Shown here: in pieces, positions 16,669-25,662 of the stretch
Layout of the letters: each line of letters starts with the position of its first letter
Numbering within the stretch: the first letter of the stretch is position 1
NCBI RefSeq assembly: GCF_017353515.1
Contig: NZ_JAFMPY010000011.1
Span: 1 to 64,000, forward strand
Length of the DNA stretch: 64,000 nucleotides
Source: Jiella sonneratiae
GTDB lineage: Bacteria; Pseudomonadota; Alphaproteobacteria; Rhizobiales; Rhizobiaceae
Direction of reading: 5' to 3'
Notes under the pieces: model-generated
Seen by the model: the letters and a program-made list of their open reading frames with translations, nothing else
Databases searched by the model: none
What the model was told of the DNA's origin: nothing
Made by a program: the position numbers and the translations under genes

Positions 16669-19085
16669 TGGACGAGACCAGGATCCAGGACCGCTCCGGC
16701 GCCGGCGGGCCGGGGCTCGCCGAACTCGACGAGCGCGCACCCTCGCACGCTCCCCGCATCAGGGGCGGCGTGGCGTCGCCGACGGTGCACGACAGCGGCC
16801 TGAAACACGTCACGGGCGCCGCCCGCTACACCGACGACGAGCCGGAACTGCCGGGGACGCTGCAGGTCTTCATCGCCATGTCGCCGAAGGCGCATGCGCG
16901 GATCACCCGGCTCGACCTTGCCGCCGTGGGTGATGCGCCGGGCGTCGCCGTGGTGCTGACCGCCGCGGACATTCCCGGCCAGAACGACTATTCCCCGGTC
17001 TTCGGCGACGATCCGATCTTCCCGCCGCTGACGGGAGACGGCGCGATCGTCCAGTATGTCGGCCAGCCGCTCTTTGCCGTCGCCGCCGAGACCGAGGGCG
17101 CCGCGCGCGCCGCGGCGAAGCTGGCGGTGGTGGAATACGAGGATCTGCCGGCGGCGGTCTCGATCGACGATGCCGTCACCCATGCCGACGAGGCGGGTGC
17201 GGACCTTTTGCCGGCCTACGAGATGCGGCTCGGCGACGTCGGGGCGGCGCTCGAAGCGGCCCCGGGGCGCGCCGGCGGCCGCGTCGAGGTCGGCGGCCAG
17301 GACCATTTCTATCTCGAAGGGCAGGTTGCCTATGCCGTGCCGATGGAGGACGGCGACGTATTCGTGCGTTCCTCCACCCAGCATCCCTCGGAGGTCCAGC
17401 ACAACGTCGCCAAGATGCTCGGGCTTCCGGACCACGCGGTGACGGTGGAGCTTCGCCGCATGGGCGGCGGCTTCGGCGGCAAGGAGAGCCAGCCGGCGCT
17501 GTTCGCCGCCGTCGCGGCGCTCGCCGCGGTGAAGACCGGGCGACCGGCGAAATGCCGGCTCGACCGTGACGACGACATGGAGATGACGGGAAAGCGCCAC
17601 GAGGTGCGGATCGACTACGATCTCGGCTTTGCCGAGGACGGGACGATTCTCGCCGCCGATTTCGCCCACGTCGTACGCTGCGGCTATTCCTCCGATCTTT
17701 CCGCCGCCATCGCCGACCGGGCGATGTTCCATGCCGACAACGCCTACGACCTCAAGGCCGCGCGCATCAATTCGCGCCGGCTGAAGACCCACACGGTCTC
17801 GAACACCGCCTTCCGGGGCTTCGGCGGGCCGCAGGGCATGGTCGGCATCGAGCGGGCGATGGACGAGATCGCCTTTCTGACGGGGCTCGACCCGCTCGAC
17901 GTCAGGAAGCGCAACTTCTATCCGGCGGTCGGTGCGGAGCCGGCGACGACGCCCTACCACATGAAGGTCACCGACTGCGTCATCGGCGAGATCGTCGCGG
18001 AACTGGAGGCCTCGTCGGACTATCGCGCCCGGCGCGAGGCGGTGAAACGCTTCAATGCCGGAAGCGGGGTCCTCAAGAAGGGGCTGGCGCTGACGCCGGT
18101 GAAGTTCGGGATCTCCTTCACGACCACGCATCTCAACCAGGCCGGGGCGCTCGTCCACGTCTACAAGGACGGGTCGGTGCATCTCAACCACGGCGGCACC
18201 GAGATGGGGCAGGGGCTCTTCGTCAAGGTGGCGCAGGTCGTCGCCGAGGAGTTCCAGATCGATCTCGACCGGGTGAAGATCACCGCGACGACGACCGCCA
18301 AGGTGCCGAACACCTCGGCGACGGCGGCATCCTCCGGGTCGGACCTCAACGGCATGGCGGCGCAGGCGGCGGCGCGGACGATCAAGGACAGGCTGATCGC
18401 CTTTGCCGCGACGCGCTATCACGTCGCCCCCGATCAGGTGGTGTTCAAGCCGAACCGGGTTCTCGTCGGCAACATGGAGAAGCGCTTCTCGGACCTCGTC
18501 GGCGAGGCCTATCTCGCCCGCGTCTCGCTTTCCTCGACCGGCTTCTACGCGACGCCGGAGATCGACTACGACCGTGAAGCGGCGAGCGGCCGGCCGTTCT
18601 ACTATTTCGCCTATGGGGCGGCATGCTCCGAGGTCGTCGTCGACACGCTGACCGGCGAATACCGGCTGCTCCGGGCGGACATCCTGCACGACGTCGGCAG
18701 GTCGCTGAACCCGGCGATCGACATGGGGCAGATCGAGGGCGGCTTCATCCAGGGCATGGGCTGGCTGACGACGGAAGAGCTCTGGTGGAACGACAAGGGC
18801 CGGCTGATGACCCACGCGCCCTCGACCTACAAGATCCCGACCGCCAACGACCGGCCCGACGACTTCAGGATCGCCATCTGGGAGAAGGGCGAGAACCGCT
18901 CCGAAACGGTCTATCGCTCGAAGGCCGTCGGCGAACCGCCCTTCATGCTGGCGATCTCGGTCTTCTCGGCGCTGACCGACGCGGTGATTGCGGCGGGCGA
19001 GGGGAAGGCGTTTCCGCGCCTCGACGCCCCGGCGACGCCCGAGCGGGTGTTGAAGGCGGTGGAGGAGGTGAGAGACGGGCTGTGA
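16668..19085 (+). CDS. xdhB: Xanthine dehydrogenase large subunit (molybdopterin)
   Basis: 805 residues from the ATG that overlaps the xdhA stop (TGATG); a GTG one codon earlier is the alternative. It oxidises hypoxanthine to xanthine to urate at the Mo-molybdopterin centre. Motifs: GGGFGGKE near residues 265-272, the arginine-containing AFRGFGGPQGM, and the catalytic glutamate in VGEPPFML near residue 754. It requires sulfuration by the XdhC-assisted pathway, and xdhC lies 495 bases downstream beyond a small gene and a repeat. The 35-residue N-terminal extension before the conserved core is variable in the family. Confidence 0.96.
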   Translation: MDETRIQDRSGAGGPGLAELDERAPSHAPRIRGGVASPTVHDSGLKHVTGAARYTDDEPELPGTLQVFIAMSPKAHARITRLDLAAVGDAPGVAVVLTAADIPGQNDYSPVFGDDPIFPPLTGDGAIVQYVGQPLFAVAAETEGAARAAAKLAVVEYEDLPAAVSIDDAVTHADEAGADLLPAYEMRLGDVGAALEAAPGRAGGRVEVGGQDHFYLEGQVAYAVPMEDGDVFVRSSTQHPSEVQHNVAKMLGLPDHAVTVELRRMGGGFGGKESQPALFAAVAALAAVKTGRPAKCRLDRDDDMEMTGKRHEVRIDYDLGFAEDGTILAADFAHVVRCGYSSDLSAAIADRAMFHADNAYDLKAARINSRRLKTHTVSNTAFRGFGGPQGMVGIERAMDEIAFLTGLDPLDVRKRNFYPAVGAEPATTPYHMKVTDCVIGEIVAELEASSDYRARREAVKRFNAGSGVLKKGLALTPVKFGISFTTTHLNQAGALVHVYKDGSVHLNHGGTEMGQGLFVKVAQVVAEEFQIDLDRVKITATTTAKVPNTSATAASSGSDLNGMAAQAAARTIKDRLIAFAATRYHVAPDQVVFKPNRVLVGNMEKRFSDLVGEAYLARVSLSSTGFYATPEIDYDREAASGRPFYYFAYGAACSEVVVDTLTGEYRLLRADILHDVGRSLNPAIDMGQIEGGFIQGMGWLTTEELWWNDKGRLMTHAPSTYKIPTANDRPDDFRIAIWEKGENRSETVYRSKAVGEPPFMLAISVFSALTDAVIAAGEGKAFPRLDAPATPERVLKAVEEVRDGL

Positions 19086-19306
19086 TGGGCGACGCGATCA
19101 AGATCGACGGTCATGAAGCCAGGGTAGCGTTCGATCCGGAGATCGGGATGTTTCGCGGCGAGTTCCTAAATCTCCGGGGCGGGGCCGACTTTTATGCCTC
19201 GACCGAAGACGGGCTGGAGCAAGAGGGGCGAATTTCCCTGCAGGTCTATTTCGATCTTTGCTCCGAGTACGGCCTCGATGGGATGTCTGGCGGCCGAAAG
19301 GCCTGA
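19085..19306 (+). CDS. HicB-like antitoxin-type small protein, no partner
   Basis: 73 residues. The ATG overlaps the xdhB stop (TGATG). The sequence follows the HicB N-terminal fold: a substrate-like strand (ARVAFDPEIGMFRGEFLNL), a second strand with FYAST, then a helix ending YFDLCSEYGLD. It lacks the DNA-binding helix that full HicB antitoxins carry at the C-terminus, and no HicA toxin (dsRBD-like, with a catalytic His) lies beside it. Free-standing HicB-like proteins of this kind are common in alphaproteobacteria and of unknown role. It could be a relic of a toxin-antitoxin pair or a small regulator hitchhiking in the xdh operon. Confidence 0.7.
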   Translation: MGDAIKIDGHEARVAFDPEIGMFRGEFLNLRGGADFYASTEDGLEQEGRISLQVYFDLCSEYGLDGMSGGRKA

Positions 19307-19313
19307 CGCAATG

Positions 19314-19513
19314 GCGCCGAGGCACCCCCCTCTGTCCTGCCGGACATCTCCCCCGCAAGGGGGGAGATTGAAGGCGTCGCTGCTTCCGCCTTTTGCTGAA
19401 ACATCCCTGCCACGACGAACGCCGAATTCGAGGCAGCGGCGTTCGTGCGAGGTCGATCTCCCCCCTTGCGGGGGAGATGTCCGGCAGGACAGAGGGGGGT
19501 GCGCAGGGGCGCC
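19314..19513. repeat. ~200 bp inverted-repeat element, copy 1
   Basis: The left arm (GCGCCGAGGCACCCCCCTCT onward, to about 19369) contains a nested hairpin CTCCCCCGCAAGGGGGGAG. The right arm (about 19454-19513) is its reverse complement ending in GGGGCGCC. The ~85 bp between the arms is unrelated to that of copy 2. It sits between the HicB-like gene and xdhC. The arms fit a MITE-like or rhizobial intergenic mosaic element; no open frame of its own is credible. Confidence 0.8.
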
Positions 19514-19579
19514 GACTTGCGACCGTCTGGAAGCTTTTCGCTGTCGGGAAAAATCAGACGTCGGGCGGGCCTTACCCCG

Positions 19580-20401
19580 ATGACCAGCCTCCTCGCAGCC
19601 GTAAAGACCGCGTTCGAACGGCGCGACGCCGCCGTCCTCGTCACCGTCGAGACCGCCCTCGGCTCCACCCCGCGCGAGGCGGGGGCGCGGATGCTGGTGA
19701 CGGCGGGCGGGACCGCCGGCACGATCGGCGGCGGGCGGCTGGAATTCGATGCCATCGACAAGGCGCGGGCGATGATAGCCGCCGCCGAGGCCGAAGCGAC
19801 GTGCGACGTGCCGCTCGGGCCGGAGATCGGCCAGTGCTGCGGCGGCCGCGTCGGCCTGTCCTTCCGGCGGATCGACGCGGCGGAGCTGGCGGCCATGGCC
19901 GAAGAGGAAGAGCGCCGGCGTGCTCGGCTCCCCGCCGTCCTGGTCTTCGGCGCCGGCCACACCGGCCGGGCTCTGGCGACGGCGCTTGCGCCGCTGCCGC
20001 TTGCCGTCAGCCTCGTCGATTCGCGGCCGGAGACGTTCGTCGGCCTGCCGGAAGGCCTGTCCACCGTCGCCGCCGCGATGCCGGAATCGCTGGTCGAGGG
20101 CGCGCCGCCGGGCGCCGCCTATGTCGTCATGACCCACGACCATTCGCTCGACTTCCTGATCGCCGCGGCAGCGCTCGCCCGGGCCGACGCCGCCTATGTC
20201 GGAATGATCGGGTCAGCGACCAAGCGCGCGCGCTTCCGGCGCCAACTGGAGGCGGAAGGACGCGCGGCCGACGCCGCCCGCCTGACCCTGCCGATCGGCG
20301 GCTCGGCCCTGCGCGACAAGCGCCCGGCGGTGATCGCGGCGCTGGCGGCGGGGGAGATCGTCACGTGCCTGTTAAAACGTCACCAAGAAACCCTGCCGTG
20401 A
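19580..20401 (+). CDS. xdhC: XdhC molybdenum cofactor insertion/sulfuration chaperone
   Basis: 273 residues. The XdhC/CoxI N-terminal domain shows LVTVETALGSTPREAGARM and TIGGGRLEFDAI. After a linker, the Rossmann-like XdhC_C domain begins at VLVFGAGHTGRAL (near residue 122) and contains VVMTHDHSLDFL and VGMIGSATKRARF. It binds the molybdenum cofactor, promotes its sulfuration and delivers it to XdhB. The frame is open upstream through the repeat element, but homology starts at the ATG at 19580; no good ribosome site precedes it. The last bases lead with a 71-base gap into the ABC importer operon. Confidence 0.93.
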   Translation: MTSLLAAVKTAFERRDAAVLVTVETALGSTPREAGARMLVTAGGTAGTIGGGRLEFDAIDKARAMIAAAEAEATCDVPLGPEIGQCCGGRVGLSFRRIDAAELAAMAEEEERRRARLPAVLVFGAGHTGRALATALAPLPLAVSLVDSRPETFVGLPEGLSTVAAAMPESLVEGAPPGAAYVVMTHDHSLDFLIAAAALARADAAYVGMIGSATKRARFRRQLEAEGRAADAARLTLPIGGSALRDKRPAVIAALAAGEIVTCLLKRHQETLP

Positions 20402-20472
20402 AGCTTGGCAGGGGGCTCTTCCGGATGCCATAGTGCCGAAGCAACATCGGGTTGAGGCAGGGACGGAGATCC

Positions 20473-22074
20473 ATGGCGGGAGCGGCGGCGGCGCCACGTC
20501 TGGAATTGCGGGAGATCTCCAAGCGGTTTCCCGGCGTCGTCGCCAACGACGCCGTGTCCTTCCAGGTGCCGGCCGGCGCCATCCACGCGCTGCTCGGCGA
20601 GAACGGCGCCGGCAAGTCGACCCTCGTCAAGATCATCTACGGCGTCCAGCAGGCGGACGAGGGCGAGATCGCCTTCGATGGCAGGCCCGTTCACATCGGC
20701 TCGCCGCGCGAGGCGCGGGCCCTCGGCATCGGCATGGTGTTCCAGCATTTCTCGCTGTTCGAGGCGATGACGGTGCTCGAAAACATCGCGCTCGGCATGG
20801 ACGAGCCGCCGCCGCGCGGCGAACTCGAGACGCGGGTGCGCGAGCTGCTCGATTCCTACGGCCTCGCCCTCGATCCGCACCGCCGCGTCCATACGCTTTC
20901 GGTGGGCGAGCGCCAGCGCATCGAGATCGTCCGGGCGCTGCTGCAGAATCCGAAGCTGCTGATCATGGACGAGCCGACCTCCGTCCTGACGCCGCAGGAG
21001 GTCGAACAGCTGTTCGGAACGCTCCGGCGCCTCGCCGCGGAGGGATGCTCGATCCTCTACATCTCCCACAAGCTGCACGAGATCAAAGCGCTGTGCGAAT
21101 CGGCGACGATCCTTCGCGGCGGCAAGGTGGTGGCGAGCTGCGACCCGCGTGAGGAATCGGCCAGGTCCATGGCCGAGCTGATGATCGGCGGCTCCCTGAA
21201 GGACCTGTCCCAGAAATCCACCGGCGCGGCGGGCAAGGAGCGCTTCGTCGTGTCCGCACTCTCCGCCCCCGGTGAGCCGCCCTTCGGCACCAGCCTGAAG
21301 GACGTCTCCTTCATGGTGCGGGCCGGCGAGATCTTCGGCATCGCGGGCGTCGCGGGCAACGGCCAGAACGAGCTTCTCGCGGTGCTTTCCGGCGAGGAGC
21401 GGGCCGGGGTCACCGGCTCGATCCGCCTCGACGGGCGGGAGCTCGCCGCCCTCTCCGTCGGGGCGCGGCGCCGGGCGGGGCTCGCGACCTCGCCGGAAGA
21501 GCGCAACGGCCATGCCGCGGTGCCGGGCATGTCGCTCTCCGAAAACGCCCTCCTCTCGGCCCGCAGCCGCATGGGCCTTGCATCCGCCGGCGTCGTCCGG
21601 GCGGGCGCGACGAAAGCCTTCGCCGCAAAGGTGATCGAGGCCTTCTCGGTCAAGGCGACCGGCCCCGGCGCGGCCGCGGGCAGCCTTTCGGGCGGCAACC
21701 TGCAAAAATTCGTCATGGGCCGGGAGATCATGGAGAATCCGGCCGTCCTCGTCGTCTCCCAGCCGACCTGGGGCGTCGATGCCGGGGCGGCCTCCTTCAT
21801 CCGCCAGGCGATGATCGACCTCGCGGCCGGCGGTGCCGCCGTCGTCGTCGTCAGCCAGGATCTCGACGAACTCCTCGAACTCTGCGACCGTCTCGCGGTG
21901 ATCAACGAAGGGCGGCTGTCCGAGACGATGGACGTGACCGGCATCTCCATCGAGCGCGTCGGGCTCCTGATGGGCGGCATCCACGGCGGCGCCCACGCCG
22001 CCGGGCAGGCCGGCGCTGCGGCCGGGCATGACGGCCGTTCTCCGGCGCCGCGCCAGCCGGAGCCCGCCCTGTGA
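20473..22074 (+). CDS. ABC importer ATPase, nucleoside/purine (BMP) type
   Basis: 533 residues with two ABC domains. The first has Walker A GENGAGKST, signature LSVGERQRIEIVRALL and Walker B LLIMDEPT. The second has a degenerate P-loop (GVAGNGQNELL) and the signature LSGGNLQKFVMGREI. This double-domain form is typical of the BmpA/NupC-type and ribose-like importers. Its nucleotide-binding site 2 is expected to be weak. The start is the ATG at 20473 (GGAG six bases upstream); a TTG seven codons earlier is possible. Its stop overlaps the GTG of the first permease. With the purine genes around it, uptake of nucleosides or purine bases is the likely role. Confidence 0.92.
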   Translation: MAGAAAAPRLELREISKRFPGVVANDAVSFQVPAGAIHALLGENGAGKSTLVKIIYGVQQADEGEIAFDGRPVHIGSPREARALGIGMVFQHFSLFEAMTVLENIALGMDEPPPRGELETRVRELLDSYGLALDPHRRVHTLSVGERQRIEIVRALLQNPKLLIMDEPTSVLTPQEVEQLFGTLRRLAAEGCSILYISHKLHEIKALCESATILRGGKVVASCDPREESARSMAELMIGGSLKDLSQKSTGAAGKERFVVSALSAPGEPPFGTSLKDVSFMVRAGEIFGIAGVAGNGQNELLAVLSGEERAGVTGSIRLDGRELAALSVGARRRAGLATSPEERNGHAAVPGMSLSENALLSARSRMGLASAGVVRAGATKAFAAKVIEAFSVKATGPGAAAGSLSGGNLQKFVMGREIMENPAVLVVSQPTWGVDAGAASFIRQAMIDLAAGGAAVVVVSQDLDELLELCDRLAVINEGRLSETMDVTGISIERVGLLMGGIHGGAHAAGQAGAAAGHDGRSPAPRQPEPAL

Positions 22075-23207
22075 GCCTCCTGCGCCTCGAACCGCGGCGG
22101 CAGGAAAGCCGGGCGATGATGCTGGCCGCGCCGGTGATCGCGGTGGCGGCGACGCTCATCGCCGGAGCGATCCTCTTCACCCTCCTCGGCCATGACGGCC
22201 TCGGCGCGACGCTGGAGATCTTCGTCAAGCCGCTGTTCGATCCCTATCGCTGGCAGGATCTTCTGGTGAAGGCCGCACCGCTCGCCATGATCGCGACGGG
22301 CCTTGCCATGGGCTTCAGGGCGAATGTCTGGAACATCGGCGCCGAGGGCCAGTACATTCTCGGCGGCCTCGCCGGGACGGGCGTCGCGCTCTCGACCCTC
22401 GACATGACCGGGTCGTGGATCCTGCCGCTGATGCTTATCTGCGGCGTCGTCGGCGGTATGGTCTGGGCGGCGGTCCCGGCGCTCTTGAGAACGACCCTCG
22501 GCGTCAACGAGATTCTCTCCAGCCTGATGCTGAACTACGTCGCGATCCAACTCCTCTTCTATCTGATGCGCGGGCCGTGGAAGGATCCGGAGGGCTTCAA
22601 CTTCCCCCAGACGGCGATGTTCTCCGCCGACCAGACGCTGCCCATGGTGGTGCCCGGAACGCTGATCCATCTCGGCGTGCCGCTCGCCGCCGCCGTCGCG
22701 CTGACCGCCTTCTTCGTGATGGCGCGCACCGTGACCGGCTTCCAGCTCAAGGTGGTCGGGCTGGCGCCGCGGGCCGCGGCCTTCGGCGGCTTCGGCGCCG
22801 CCTCGACGGTGTGGATCGCCATGCTCTGCGGCGGCGGCCTCGCCGGGCTCGCCGGCATCCTCGAAGCCGCCGGGCCGTTCGGCCAGATGGTGCCGCAATT
22901 TCCGACCGGCTACGGCTACACGGCGATCATCGTCGCCTTTCTCGGCCGGCTGAACCCGCTCGGCATCCTCCTCGCCGCTCTCGTCCTGGCGCTGACCTAT
23001 GTCGGGGGCGAGAGCGCCCAGACGACGATCGGCCTTCCCTCCGCGGCGACCGGTGTTTTCCAGGCGATGATGCTGTTCTTTCTGCTCGCCGCCGACATCC
23101 TCGTGCGCTACCGGATCGTCTCCGGCCGCGCCGCCGCGGCGTCCGCGCCCCACGCGGCCGCCGCCAAGGAGGCCGAGCCCGCCAAGGGCAAGGCGGTGAC
23201 GGCATGA
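22071..23207 (+). CDS. ABC importer permease 1 (BMP type)
   Basis: 378 residues starting at GTG 22071, inside the ATPase stop (GTGA). About nine to ten hydrophobic segments are visible. Family signatures GFRANVWNIGAEGQYILGG, LGVNEILSSLMLNYVAI and FLGRLNPLGILLAALV belong to the BPD_transp_2 inner-membrane proteins of nucleoside and sugar importers. The last ~25 residues are an Ala/Lys-rich cytoplasmic tail. The stop overlaps the next permease ATG as ATGA. Confidence 0.92.
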   Translation: MSLLRLEPRRQESRAMMLAAPVIAVAATLIAGAILFTLLGHDGLGATLEIFVKPLFDPYRWQDLLVKAAPLAMIATGLAMGFRANVWNIGAEGQYILGGLAGTGVALSTLDMTGSWILPLMLICGVVGGMVWAAVPALLRTTLGVNEILSSLMLNYVAIQLLFYLMRGPWKDPEGFNFPQTAMFSADQTLPMVVPGTLIHLGVPLAAAVALTAFFVMARTVTGFQLKVVGLAPRAAAFGGFGAASTVWIAMLCGGGLAGLAGILEAAGPFGQMVPQFPTGYGYTAIIVAFLGRLNPLGILLAALVLALTYVGGESAQTTIGLPSAATGVFQAMMLFFLLAADILVRYRIVSGRAAAASAPHAAAAKEAEPAKGKAVTA

Positions 23208-24127
23208 GCCTCGATCTCCTGGTCGCCATCCTGATGACGGTCGCCGGCGCCGCGACGCCGCTTCTCATCGCCGGGCTCGGCGAACTCGTCGTCGAAAAGT
23301 CGGGCGTCCTCAATCTCGGCGTCGAGGGGATGATGCTGATCGGCGCGGTCACCGGCTTTGCCGTCGCCACCTCCACCGGCGTGCCGGTCCTCGGCGCCCT
23401 GGCCGCGATGGCCGCCGCCGCCGCCGCCTCGCTGATCTTCGCCGTCCTCGTCCTGACCCTGATGGCCAACCAGGTGGCGACCGGCCTTGCCCTGACGATC
23501 TTCGGCACCGGCGTCTCGGCGCTGATCGGCGCGCCCTTCGTCGGCATCACGACGCCGACCCTCGGGCCGGTCTTTCCGGATTTCTTGACGTCGTCGCCGC
23601 TCCTGCGGCTCGTCTTCGGCCATTCGCCGCTGGTCTATGTCGGGCTGATCCTCACCGTCGCCGTCGCCTTCTTCCTCAACCGCTCGCGTTCCGGGCTGAT
23701 CCTTCGCGCGGTCGGCGAATCCGACGCCGCCGCCCATGCGATCGGCTATCCGGTCCTGAAGATCCGCTATCTCGCCGTCCTCTTCGGCGGCGCGATGGCC
23801 GGGCTCGCGGGCTCCTACTATTCGCTGGTCCTGACCCCGATGTGGGCCGAGCGGCTCACCGCCGGCAGAGGCTGGATCGCCATCGCCCTCGTCGTCTTCG
23901 CCTCGTGGAAGCCGGGGCGCATGCTCGCCGGCGCCTATCTCTTCGGCCTCGTCATGACCATGGAGCTGCAGGCCAAGGCCGCCGGCTTCAACGTCTTCGC
24001 CCCCGAGCTCCTCGCAGCGCTCCCCTATGTCGCGACGATCGCCGTCCTCGCCATCATTTCCGCCGCGAGGCGCACCGGAACGGCCGCGCCCGCCTGTCTC
24101 GGCAAGCCGTTCCGGGCGGCCGCCTGA
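23204..24127 (+). CDS. ABC importer permease 2 (BMP type)
   Basis: 307 residues with eight to ten membrane segments. KSGVLNLGVEGMMLIGAV and GRGWIAIALVVFASWKPGRMLAGAYLFG are the conserved cores of the second BPD_transp_2 permease of purine nucleoside importers (NupQ/YufQ-like). It is translationally coupled to permease 1 through an ATGA overlap and followed after 37 bases by its binding protein. Confidence 0.92.
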   Translation: MSLDLLVAILMTVAGAATPLLIAGLGELVVEKSGVLNLGVEGMMLIGAVTGFAVATSTGVPVLGALAAMAAAAAASLIFAVLVLTLMANQVATGLALTIFGTGVSALIGAPFVGITTPTLGPVFPDFLTSSPLLRLVFGHSPLVYVGLILTVAVAFFLNRSRSGLILRAVGESDAAAHAIGYPVLKIRYLAVLFGGAMAGLAGSYYSLVLTPMWAERLTAGRGWIAIALVVFASWKPGRMLAGAYLFGLVMTMELQAKAAGFNVFAPELLAALPYVATIAVLAIISAARRTGTAAPACLGKPFRAAA

Positions 24128-24164
24128 CCAGATCCCCGCCATCCCCTCAAGAGGAGACACGAAG

Positions 24165-25256
24165 ATGTTTCAGACCAATCGCCGCCACCTTCTCGCCGGC
24201 GCCGCAGCGCTCGGCGCCAGCTCTTTCGTCGGGCTTCCGGCCCGCGCCGCGATCGGCGAGAAGAAGGACAAGGTGAAGGCCGCCTTCGTCTATGTCGGCC
24301 CGGTCGGCGACTACGGCTATTCCTTCGCCCACGACCAGGGCCGCAAGTATCTGGAGAAGGAGCTCGGCGACAAGGTCGAGACGAACTTCGTCGAGAACGT
24401 CGCCGAAGGGCCGGATGCCGAGCGTGTCATCCGCCAGCTGGCGCAGGGCGGCAACGACATCGTCTTCACCACCTCCTTCGGCTTCATGAACCCGACTCTG
24501 AAGGTCGCCAAGCAGTTCCCGAAGGTCGCCTTCGACCACGCCACCGGCTACAAGACCGCCGCCAACATGGGCGCCTACAATTCGCGCTTCTACCAGGGCC
24601 GCGCCGTGCTCGGCACCATCGCCGGCATGATGTCGAAGACCGGCGAGGGCGGCTACATCGCTTCCTTCCCGATTCCCGAAGTCGTCATGGGCATCAACGC
24701 CTTCACGCTGGCGGCGCGGGCGAAGAACCCGAAATTCGTCACCAAGGTCGTCTGGGTCAATTCCTGGTACGACCCGGCCAAGGAGGCCGACGCCACCAAG
24801 GCGCTGCTCTCCCAGGGCGTCGACGTGATCAGCCAGCACACCGATTCGCCCGCCCCGCTGCAGGCGGCCGAGCAGGCCGGCGTCATCGCCTTCGGCCAGG
24901 CCTGGGACATGTCGAAATTCGCGCCGAAGTCGCACATGACGGCGATCGTCGACCACTGGGGCCCCTATTACGTCGACGAGGTGAAGAAGCTCCTCGCCGG
25001 CGAGTGGAAGCCGAGCGACATCTGGTGGGGCATGAAGGAGGACATCCTCGAAATGGCGCCGTTCAACGACGCGATGCCCGAGGACGTGAAGAAGGCGGCG
25101 CAGGACATCGTCGATCGCACCAAGGCGGGCGAATACGACGTCTTCACCGGCCCGATCAACAACCAGGCCGGCGAAAAGAAGGTCGCCGATGGCGAGAAGA
25201 TCCCGGACGCCGACCTCCTCAAGATGGACTGGTACGTCGAGGGCGTGCAGAGCTGA
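24165..25256 (+). CDS. BMP-family periplasmic binding protein with Tat signal
   Basis: 363 residues. The N-terminus NRRHLLAGAAALGASSFVGL is a twin-arginine signal ending at ARA (residue ~26), so it is probably exported folded. The mature part (VKAAFVYVGPVGDYGYSFAHDQGRK, GNDIVFTTSFGFM, VWVNSWYDP) is the BmpA/PnrA basic membrane protein fold, which binds purine nucleosides or related bases. The ATG at 24165 has AGGAG upstream. Position between importer genes and puuD supports a purine-related ligand; which one (xanthine, urate, guanosine) is open. Confidence 0.92.
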   Translation: MFQTNRRHLLAGAAALGASSFVGLPARAAIGEKKDKVKAAFVYVGPVGDYGYSFAHDQGRKYLEKELGDKVETNFVENVAEGPDAERVIRQLAQGGNDIVFTTSFGFMNPTLKVAKQFPKVAFDHATGYKTAANMGAYNSRFYQGRAVLGTIAGMMSKTGEGGYIASFPIPEVVMGINAFTLAARAKNPKFVTKVVWVNSWYDPAKEADATKALLSQGVDVISQHTDSPAPLQAAEQAGVIAFGQAWDMSKFAPKSHMTAIVDHWGPYYVDEVKKLLAGEWKPSDIWWGMKEDILEMAPFNDAMPEDVKKAAQDIVDRTKAGEYDVFTGPINNQAGEKKVADGEKIPDADLLKMDWYVEGVQS

Positions 25257-25367
25257 GGCGTCAAGAAGTCCGGCGGCCTTGCTTTCAGAGAGACTCAGCC
25301 ATTCCAAAGGTCGGCTGAGTCTCGAAGAGGCGTGAAGGGGTGCAGGCAATCGCTTCTGCGACGCTCG

Positions 25368-25561
25368 CGCCGAGGCACCCCCCTCTGTCCTGCCGGACGT
25401 CTCCCCCGCAAGGGGGGAGATCGGCGGCTTCGCCCGTTTCGCCTTCTCTGAAGTGCTGGTGTCGGCTTCGGCACCGAAAGTGAGCCACGGCGTCCCTGCA
25501 GGGTCGATCTCTCCCCTTGTGGGGGAGATGCCAGGCAGGGCAGAGGGGGGTGACCGGCGCC
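25368..25561. repeat. ~195 bp inverted-repeat element, copy 2
   Basis: It has the same outer ends as copy 1 (GCGCCGAGGCACCCCCCTCT at the left, CAGAGGGGGGTG...GGCGC at the right) and the same nested hairpin of C- and G-runs, with a different ~75 bp interior. It lies between the binding protein and puuD, 102 bases before the puuD start. Copies 1 and 2 have the same orientation and bracket xdhC and the transporter genes. Confidence 0.8.
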
Positions 25562-25662
25562 GACGTCCATGAATGGCCGGAAAGGGTGGGCTGCGCGGAG
25601 GCGATCCGTCCTTGCATCCAGCCCAATCCCATGTCGCGCAAATCCAAGGGACCCGACCCCGC

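Noticed and set aside
16554-18815. A 753-codon open frame opposite xdhB
   Set aside because: Antisense shadow. xdhB on the plus strand has conserved molybdopterin and active-site motifs, and the antisense product has none.
19314-25561. A composite transposon with the two ~200 bp elements as ends
   Set aside because: No transposase is encoded inside, and the bracketed genes are ordinary purine genes that fit the cluster. Kept only as a possible recombination block.
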